From Opitutia bacterium (GTDB taxonomy: Bacteria > Verrucomicrobiota > Verrucomicrobiia > Opitutales > T3Sed10-336), in NCBI GenBank assembly GCA_003566885.1, contig PXBO01000015.1:1-46366 (forward strand): DNA of 46,366 nt, in the 5' to 3' direction. The translations under genes were made by a program, and so were the position numbers. Below are positions 33,902 to 41,200 of the stretch, piece by piece. The notes below the pieces were generated by a model. That model saw nothing but the letters and a program-made list of their open reading frames with translations. It did no database searches and was not told the origin of the DNA. Every line of letters starts with the position of its first letter. The stretch's first letter is position 1.

Positions 33902-35151
33902 CAGGCCTGACGCAACGAAGCCTCCCGCTCGACCAGCGTCGGGTGCGAATAATGCACGGCGCTGAAAAGCGGATGCGGCGTCAGGTTGCTGAGGTTTTTC
34001 TCCGACAACTTACGCAACGCCCCGATCAGCGGGGCGGCATCACCCACGGCATCCCTGGCGAAGGCATCCGCCTCGTACTCGTGTTTCCGCGACATGACGT
34101 TGAACAAGGGAGACAGCCAAAAGGTGACCAACCCGCTGAGCAGGGCAAAGAGCAGAAAGGCCGGCGCCAATCCGGAGGCTTCGGGATCGAAGCCGAACCC
34201 CTGGTAAAACCAGGCGCTGTCCGCCAGCCAGGCGATCGCCCAGAATCCGATCAGCACCATCACCGCCGACAGGGCCAGCATCCGGGGAATGTGTCCCTTT
34301 TTGTAATGGCCGATTTCGTGGGCCAGGACCGCTTCCAGTTCCGGTTTGTCCAATTGCTCGATCAGCGTATCGAAAAGCACGATGCGCCGAAACCGGCCGA
34401 AACCGGTGAAGAAGGCGTTCGAATGGGTGGAGCGGCGGCTGCCGTCCATGACCTGAATCGTTTTCGCCTGGAAACCGGTCCTATCCGCCAGGTCCATCAG
34501 ACGCTGCCGCAACTCGCCTTCGGGCAAGGGGGAAAACTTATTGAAGAGGGGCATAATCAACATGGGATACAACACCATCATGACCAGTTGAAAGATGAAG
34601 AAAACCAAAAAAGCCCAAACCCACCAGTAATCGCCTCCCCATCCGACCAGGGCGAGGAGCAGACAGATCAGGGGATAACCGATCAGGATACCGACCGCCA
34701 ACCCCTTGATCCGGTCGGTAATCCAGAGTTTGAGGGTGGTCTTGTTGAATCCGAAACGTTCCTCCAGCCGGAATTGGCTCCACCATTCAAAGGGCAGGCC
34801 CGGCAAGCTGAGCAGGATCAGGGTCGCCACAAAAAAGAGCCCCTCGCGCCATACGGAGATCGCCCCGGTGCCCACGAACAGATTATAGAACCAGGGCAGC
34901 ACTCCACTGAAAATCACCGCCGCCAGCACCACTGCCGTCCAGACGGTTTCCACCACGCCAAATCGATTTCGGGCCAGCGTGTAGTCCACCGAACGACGGT
35001 AGGCGGCCTCCGGCATGACCCCCTTGAGCGCTTCCGGAGGCGCGTCGGCATACCGCCGAACCTGGGCGCGATTGAGTCCGTCCAACCAGAGTTCGACTCC
35101 GGTTTTGGCGAGCAGGAGAATCAAGAATACGACGGTGACCTCGTTGACCAT
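33901..35151 (-). CDS. M48-family CAAX-type (Ste24-like) membrane protease
   Basis: A zinc metalloprotease of the Ste24/HtpX clan embedded in the membrane, likely acting in membrane protein quality control. From the ATG at 35151, preceded by a G-rich Shine-Dalgarno (GGTGGGGGG), it has 416 residues. Several transmembrane helices occur ('EVTVVFLILLLAKTGVELWL' at the N-terminus, others near 60-90, 100-130 and 145-200). The N-terminal M48 extension motif 'PGLPFEWWSQFRLEERFGFN' is typical of Ste24 and absent in HtpX. The zinc motif HEIGH is at 278-282 (VLAHEIGHYKKGH), with the third ligand Glu in 'SRKHEYEADAFA'. Since bacteria lack CAAX processing, the physiological substrate is unknown. It is the first gene of the M48-EEP-hemW run. 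Confidence 0.93.
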   Translation of the reverse strand: MVNEVTVVFLILLLAKTGVELWLDGLNRAQVRRYADAPPEALKGVMPEAAYRRSVDYTLARNRFGVVETVWTAVVLAAVIFSGVLPWFYNLFVGTGAISVWREGLFFVATLILLSLPGLPFEWWSQFRLEERFGFNKTTLKLWITDRIKGLAVGILIGYPLICLLLALVGWGGDYWWVWAFLVFFIFQLVMMVLYPMLIMPLFNKFSPLPEGELRQRLMDLADRTGFQAKTIQVMDGSRRSTHSNAFFTGFGRFRRIVLFDTLIEQLDKPELEAVLAHEIGHYKKGHIPRMLALSAVMVLIGFWAIAWLADSAWFYQGFGFDPEASGLAPAFLLFALLSGLVTFWLSPLFNVMSRKHEYEADAFARDAVGDAAPLIGALRKLSEKNLSNLTPHPLFSAVHYSHPTLVEREASLRQA

Positions 35152-35192
35152 AAGCCCCCCACCATGAGAACAGGCCCACCCAGCGGCAAACC

Positions 35193-35239
35193 GAATTTCA
35201 AATCTCAAATTTGAAATTTGAAATTTGAAATTTAAATTC
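35193..35239. repeat. AT-rich repeat, copy 2
   Basis: A tract built from overlapping CAAATTTGAAATTT-type units, with AAATTTG repeated about three times. It contains the same 24-mer as the palindrome at 25851-25874. It lies in the 99-bp gap between the minus-strand membrane-protein gene and the M48 protease gene, just upstream of the latter's start. Unlike copy 1 it is only partly palindromic. Confidence 0.85.
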
Positions 35240-35250
35240 CGCCCGACCCA

Positions 35251-35826
35251 TCAGTGCCGGTGGGCGGTCGGTCCGTACGACCAGCGCTCGCCCTCCCAGA
35301 CCAGTTCCTCGCCGCGGTAGATGCGGAGCTGCAGCCGGTAATCGACCGCCGCCGGAAAAGTGAACGAGGAGGGACCGTAAAACCCTTCAATCCGGGGCAC
35401 CCGCCCCACGTCCGGATCGAGGGGGTCGAATTCCGGCTGAGCGTCGGGCGGAAACAGCGCCATATCCCCTTCGTGCCACTCCAGGAAATCGGGCTCGCGC
35501 ATGCCGGAAATATAGTAGGAAATCCGGTAGTTCGCCGGATCCCATCCCGGATAGGGCCGGGCGGGCCGCAAAAAAATCGTTAGCCAGTTGGCCGGGGCGA
35601 TCCGGGCGATCTCCAGCGAAACCCGCTGATCCTCCAGGGTAATGAAGTACAGATTCCCGCCATGCGGCCCGGAAGGAGTCTGGCGGCGCTGGAATTCCCG
35701 GAACCAGGGCTCCAGCACCGAACTGAAAACAATCAGCAAAAAAGCCACCACGCCCAGGGCGATGAACAGGTAACGCTTTTTGCCGCGACGTTCACTGATT
35801 ACATTGGGTTCGTCCGCGTAGGCCAT
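35251..35826 (-). CDS. Single-pass membrane protein of unknown function
   Basis: A 191-residue protein with a charged cytoplasmic N-terminus (ERRGKKR), one transmembrane helix ('YLFIALGVVAFLLIVFSSVL', about 19-38) and a periplasmic beta-rich domain. Visible segments include 'GGNLYFITLEDQRVSLEIAR', 'LTIFLRPARPYPGWDPANYR' and 'DYRLQLRIYRGEELVWEGER'. The sequence has an Ig/beta-sandwich flavour but no family I recognise. It lies upstream of the M48 protease gene in the same direction with a 99-bp gap containing a repeat, and is divergent from xseB. Co-transcription with the M48 gene is possible. No function is assigned. Confidence 0.65.
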   Translation of the reverse strand: MAYADEPNVISERRGKKRYLFIALGVVAFLLIVFSSVLEPWFREFQRRQTPSGPHGGNLYFITLEDQRVSLEIARIAPANWLTIFLRPARPYPGWDPANYRISYYISGMREPDFLEWHEGDMALFPPDAQPEFDPLDPDVGRVPRIEGFYGPSSFTFPAAVDYRLQLRIYRGEELVWEGERWSYGPTAHRH

Positions 35827-35912
35827 GCTTTCTTTTCCGGTTTCCAGGGTTGCGCCGTCGCGCGATTGCAGGAATGGGTTGAAAACGACACAATTAACGC
35901 CATCGTTCCAGT

Positions 35913-36179
35913 GTGTCCAAGGCCAAAGAAAAAAACAACAGTGATCTGAGCTTCGAGGCCGCCCTGGAAAAACTGGAGGCGATCGTCGGGCGGATGGAGA
36001 GCGGCGACGTGCCTCTGGCCGAGTTGATCGCCCGCTACGAGGAGGGAGGAAAACTCCTCAAACTCTGCGAGAAGCGCCTGCACGATGCGGAAATGAAGAT
36101 CCAACTGCTGAAGCGAGGATCGGGCGATCCGGACAACCCCCCGGCATTCGAAGACTTCGATCCCGACCGGGACCAGTAA
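35913..36179 (+). CDS. xseB: Exodeoxyribonuclease VII small subunit
   Basis: The small helical subunit that binds the XseA catalytic subunit; ExoVII degrades single-stranded DNA to short oligonucleotides. The 88-residue product has the classic XseB pattern 'SFEAALEKLEAIVGRMESGD', VPLAELIARYEEG and 'KLLKLCEKRLHDAEMKIQLL', two long helices followed by an acidic tail. It starts with GTG at 35913; no ATG gives the complete first helix. No xseA is in the window. It lies 22 bp upstream of dxs. The neighbourhood xseB-ispA-dxs is common in bacteria; ispA is absent here, so the arrangement is reduced. Confidence 0.94.
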   Translation: MSKAKEKNNSDLSFEAALEKLEAIVGRMESGDVPLAELIARYEEGGKLLKLCEKRLHDAEMKIQLLKRGSGDPDNPPAFEDFDPDRDQ

Positions 36180-36201
36180 GCGTCCATCGCTCCCAAAAAA
36201 C

Positions 36202-38151
36202 ATGGCAAAAACATCCGATAATTCCGGCGAACCGCTTCTTCCGCACATCGCCTCCCCGGAGGACCTGAAAAGGATTCCATTCGACCAGCTTCCCCGTCTC
36301 GCCGACGAAATCCGCCAGCGCATTCTCGAGGTTACCTCGGCGAACGGCGGGCATGTCGGCCCGAACCTGGGGGTGGTGGAACTGACCCTGGCCCTGCACC
36401 GCACCTTTTCTTCCCCCAAGGACAAATTTGTTTTCGATGTTTCCCATCAGGGGTACGTGCACAAGCTCCTGACTGGGCGGCAGGACGGGAAATTCGACCG
36501 TATTCGCCGAACGGACGGCTACAGCGGCTTTCTCACCCGCGAGGAAAGCGAACACGACATCTGGGGCGCCGGGCACGCCGGAACCGCCCTATCCGCCGCC
36601 CTCGGTATGGCGGCGGCCCGCGACCGGAAGGGTGGAGACGAACACGTGGTGGCCGTGATCGGCGACGCCGCGCTCACCTGCGGCATCACCATGGAGGCGC
36701 TTAACAACATCGTAGCCCACACCGGCCGGCTGATTGTGGTGCTCAACGACAACGAGTGGTCGATCGACAAAAACGTGGGCGCCCTGGCCACTTATCTCAA
36801 CGAACTGATCACCAACCCCATTTACAACCGGGTGCACCACGACCTGGAATCTTTCCTCAAACACATTCCGGGCGGCGAGTCCCTCCGCCGAATGGGTTCG
36901 CGCACCAAACAAAGCGCCAAGAATATCTTCGTCCCTTCCTGCATTTTCGAAAAATACGGCCTCCGCTACCTGGGGCCCTTCGACGGACACGACCTCGAAC
37001 TGCTGCACAAGAACCTCGATTTCGCCCGGCAGTCCGATCAGCCGATCGTGGTGCACATCCTGACCAAGAAGGGAAAAGGTTACGAAGCCGCCATCGGCCA
37101 CCCGGAACGCTTCCACGGCACCAGCGCGTTCGACCTCGCCACCGGCGAAAGCAAACCCGGAAAAAAGTCGGCTCCCCCCAATTACCAGGACGTATTCGGC
37201 GAAGCCATGGTACGCTTTGCCCAGGACAACCCGAACCTGGTGGGCATCACCGGCGCCATGCCCAGCGGCACCGGCCTCAACCTGCTGCGGGAGGCGATCC
37301 CCGAACAGTATTTCGATGTCGGCATCGCCGAAGAACACGCCGTCCTCTTCGCCGGAGGTTTGGCCGCGTGCGGCCTGCACCCGGTGTGCGCCATTTACTC
37401 CACTTTCCTCCAGCGCGGCTTCGACCCGATCGTGCACGACATCTGCCTGCAGAACCTCCCGGTTTCCTTCGCTCTCGACCGGGCCGGCCTCTCCCCCAAC
37501 GACGGACCCACCCACCACGGGCTGTTCGACATCGCCTACCTGCGCTGCATTCCCAACGCCATTGTGATGCAGCCGAAGGACGAAGACGAATTGGTGGACA
37601 TGCTGCACACCTCCATCCAAACCCCCTCCCCCACTTTCATCCGCTACCCCCGCGGCGCAGGGCTCGGCGTGCCCATCAAGAAGAAACCCGGCCGCCTTCC
37701 CCTGGGTAAGGCGGAAATCCTGCGCCCGGGCTCCGATCTCGCCATCTGGGCTCTGGGTCCGATGATTCAGGACGCCCTCGACCTGGCCGAACGCCTCGAG
37801 TCCGAGGAGGATATTTCCGTGTGCGTGGTCAACGCCCGCTTCGCCAAACCGATCGACACCGACCTCCTCCGGGAACACGCCGCCGCCTTCCGGCTGCTGG
37901 TCACCATGGAGGACCACGTCGTCACCGGCGGGTTCGGATCGGCCGTGTTGGAAGCACTCTCCGACGCGGGATGCCTGATCCCGCTGGAACGCATCGGCTG
38001 GCCCGACCGGTTCATCGAACACGGATCCGGCGTCGACCAACTCCGCGCCGCTCACGGACTGGCTCCGGCCGACCTTCACCGCCGGGTCCTCGATCGCTGG
38101 CGCGGCCAGCAAACGCCGGCGGCGGAAGGTTCCTCCCTGGCGCACTCCTGA
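36202..38151 (+). CDS. dxs: 1-deoxy-D-xylulose-5-phosphate synthase
   Basis: Condenses pyruvate and glyceraldehyde 3-phosphate with TPP, the first step of the MEP isoprenoid pathway; the product also feeds thiamine and pyridoxal phosphate. The 649-residue length is typical. Features in order: 'ANGGHVGPNLGVVELTLALH', 'DVSHQGYVHKLLTGRQD', the TPP/Mg site with Gly154-Asp155-Ala156 (GDAALTCGITMEALNN, where most Dxs have GDG), 'VLNDNEWSIDKNVGAL', YLGPFDGHD, and the transketolase pyrimidine domain with Glu377 in GIAEEHAVLFAGG. 'DRAGLSPNDGPTHHGLFDI' and 'VTMEDHVVTGGFGSAVLEAL' follow. I recall the GDA form from Chlamydiae/Verrucomicrobia Dxs, so it is probably functional. It follows xseB by 22 bp in an operon. 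Confidence 0.95.
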   Translation: MAKTSDNSGEPLLPHIASPEDLKRIPFDQLPRLADEIRQRILEVTSANGGHVGPNLGVVELTLALHRTFSSPKDKFVFDVSHQGYVHKLLTGRQDGKFDRIRRTDGYSGFLTREESEHDIWGAGHAGTALSAALGMAAARDRKGGDEHVVAVIGDAALTCGITMEALNNIVAHTGRLIVVLNDNEWSIDKNVGALATYLNELITNPIYNRVHHDLESFLKHIPGGESLRRMGSRTKQSAKNIFVPSCIFEKYGLRYLGPFDGHDLELLHKNLDFARQSDQPIVVHILTKKGKGYEAAIGHPERFHGTSAFDLATGESKPGKKSAPPNYQDVFGEAMVRFAQDNPNLVGITGAMPSGTGLNLLREAIPEQYFDVGIAEEHAVLFAGGLAACGLHPVCAIYSTFLQRGFDPIVHDICLQNLPVSFALDRAGLSPNDGPTHHGLFDIAYLRCIPNAIVMQPKDEDELVDMLHTSIQTPSPTFIRYPRGAGLGVPIKKKPGRLPLGKAEILRPGSDLAIWALGPMIQDALDLAERLESEEDISVCVVNARFAKPIDTDLLREHAAAFRLLVTMEDHVVTGGFGSAVLEALSDAGCLIPLERIGWPDRFIEHGSGVDQLRAAHGLAPADLHRRVLDRWRGQQTPAAEGSSLAHS

Positions 38152-38170
38152 ACGGGATCCGCCCCAAAAA

Positions 38171-38192
38171 CCCGCCCTGTTTCCGGGGTGGG
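38171..38192. terminator. Possible hairpin terminator, better in minus orientation
   Basis: CCCGCCCTG-TTTC-CGGGGTGGG forms a 9-bp stem with two G-U wobbles, 20 bp after the dxs stop. On the plus strand no T-run follows. On the minus strand it is followed by TTTTT, so as an intrinsic terminator it points against dxs. It could shield dxs from antisense transcription or simply stabilise the dxs mRNA end. Confidence 0.35.
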
Positions 38193-38266
38193 CATGCAAC
38201 GATATTCATAGATTTATTACCCTGGCGGGCTTGCCGAGATCGCAATGATTTGCAATAAGTTTGAAG

Positions 38267-41200
38267 ATGAACACCCTCGCCGACCGGGCCGTATCCGCGC
38301 GCGTTTTAACGACCTGCCTCCTATTGCTTTTCTGGATCTCGCCCGCAACTGCCACCGTCAGTTTGAACGAGGTCATGGCATCGAACAGCGGGACGATCGC
38401 GGACGAAGACGGCGATTACGAGGACTGGATCGAACTTCACAACCATGGGGCCTCCGAAGTCAATCTGTCCGGCTGGGGGCTTTCCAACGATCCGCAACGC
38501 CCTTTTCGCTGGACCCTGCCGTCCCAGACCACCCTGGGCGCCGGGGAATACCTGCTGATTTGGGCGTCGGGGAAGGACCGCCCGGGGACCGGGGGAGAAG
38601 GGGACGGAACGTTCCACACCGATTTCCGTATCAGTCTGACCGGGGAGCACGTTCTGTTGACCGATTCCCAAGGAGTTCTGGTCGATTACTTCCCGCCGAC
38701 CCTGGTACCGAACGACGTTTCAATCGGACGGGCGCCCGGCGAGGGAGATACCTGGTTTTTCTTTGACGAGCCCACCCCCGGCGGTCCGAACAACACCACG
38801 ACCTACGCCTCCGTGCTGGAGCCGGTCGCGTTTTCCCACCAGGGGGGATTCCACGAGGCGGATTTCGAACTGACCCTGTCGCATCCGGATCCGGACGCCA
38901 TAATTATCTATACCCTGGACGGTTCGACCCCCGACATCGACAATCTCGGCGGGACCACCTACCAATACAAAAACAACTGGCCGCACCGGCCGGGTGACGC
39001 CTTCGGGGAGTTTTTGGAGAACTCCTTCCAGAGTCACACCTACAACGGCCCCATTCCCATCGTCGACCGCAGAGACGAGCCCGACAAGCTCGCGCAGATC
39101 TCCTCGACATGGCACCCGGACCCCTACTACCTGCCAACGTCACCGGTTTACAAGGGAACGGTAGTCCAGGCGCGCGCCTACAAGCCGGGAAATCTGCCGT
39201 CGTATTCGAGAGGCAACACCTACTTTGTCGATCCTGACGGAAATCCCTTCGACCACCCCATTATGAGCCTCCATATCCAGGAGGATCTGCTTTTCGGCTA
39301 CGAGACGGGGCTTTATACCGCCGGGGCCGACTTCGACACCTGGCGGGAAAACAATCCGAATGCCAACGCCGGGGGGACGGAACACTGGCAGGCGCCGTAC
39401 AACTGGCAGCGTCGCGGGGATCAATGGGAATACCCGGGGCGGCTGGAGTTCTTCGAGCCCGACGCGGAAGAGGCGGGAATCAACCAGGGCATGGGATTCC
39501 GGATTCACGGCAACGCCAGCCGGGGGATGCGTTCCAAGAGCCTGCGCCTCTACGCCCGGAGTCGCTACGACAGCGTCAATGAATTCCAGCACCGGATCTT
39601 CCCTTGGGATGTCCCCTTCGCCACCAACCCGGAGAACGATGTTTTCAAAAGAATCCTCGTTCGAGGTCCCGGGTCGGGCGGTCCGTTCATGACCGATTGG
39701 GCCGTGCACGAGATGATGGGGGAGCTGTACGAGGGAGTAATGCGAGTGAGGAACGTGGTTCAGTTTATCAACGGGGAATACTGGGGACTGACCGCCGTGC
39801 GCGACCGGTTCGACCAGCACCACTTGGCAAACCATTTCCATATCGATCCCGACAACGCCGTCATCACCTGGTCAAGGGGATGGGGAGACGGCGGAACGTC
39901 GATCGACGTGGGCGAGTCGTCCGATATCGACCTGTACAATGCGACGAGATCCTTTATCCGCAACCAGAACATGGCCGACGACAACCTGTATCGGCAGGCG
40001 GAGGACATGCTGAGCATCCGGAGCTACATCGACCACCTCATCCCGAATATTTACTTCGGAAACACGCACTTCGAAACCGCTTTCTGGCGCGCCCGGGAAC
40101 CGTCGGACGATCAATTCGCCGACGGCCGGTGGCGGGTCCACACGCAGGATTTCGAATACGCTCTGAGCACGAGCAACTACCTGAGCACCGCGTTCAACAA
40201 CCTGGATATGTTCCGCAATCTCCTGGAGAATGACCGGTTCAAGAACCGATTCATCAATCGCTTCGCCGATTTGATCAACACGAGCTTCACGCCGGAACGG
40301 ATCGAATCCATGGTTCTGGAAGAGTACTCGAAGCTGGGCCCCGATCTTGACGACCACTACCACCGGTGGAGCATCGATTACTTTCTCCACGCGTACCCAT
40401 GGGAGCCGCACGACTCCCGGCACATGCGGGACCTGAACGACCTGATCGGCTATGCTTACGACCAACCCGCGCGCCAGCGGCAGCATATTCGCAATCGATT
40501 CGGCATTTCCGCCGACTCCGAAATCACCTTGAACGTATCGGATCCGGCATTGGGCCACGTGCGCATCAATACCGTGGAAATCCATGACCGCACGCCGGGC
40601 GTGGGTGACGTCCCCTACCCCTGGACCGGCGTTTACTTCAACGGAATTCCGATCGAGCTGGAAGCGATTCCGAACGACGGTTACCGCCTGGCCGGTTGGC
40701 AGGTGGACGGCCCGGTCGATTTCAACCACGTCAACATCCGAAACGATATCGGCTCGGGTCGATTCGAAATCGGCCTTGCGGAAGAAGGCGTGCGGCCTTT
40801 CACCGACGAGGAAATCACCGTCACTTCGCTTCCGCAGGAGTTGGCGGGGAAAATCGCTCTGAGAACCGCCAATTCCGAGACGACCTGGCTCTACGAGGGA
40901 GAGGCGACACCGACTACTGAAATCGAGTGGAGTTATACCGACGCGATTCCGGATCGCGGTCCCTCCGGCAATCCATTGTCCGGAGCGAACACGACGCTGG
41001 CGGACGGCTCCGGTGAGTTTCAACCTCCCGCAGGATCGCCCTCGGGATCCGATGAGTGGGTCGTCAGATCTGTCTTCGGAAACGGGGGTTCCGTGCTCCA
41101 GGCTTTCGGGCCCTCGGGATCGGGCGGACCGGCGAATGCGCGCGAACTCAAAACCACCATCCGCGATCTGGAACCCGGCACGGTTTATCCGGTGGCCGCC

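Noticed and set aside
36589-38199. 536-residue minus-strand ORF
   Set aside because: Antisense to dxs, without signal, motif or Shine-Dalgarno.
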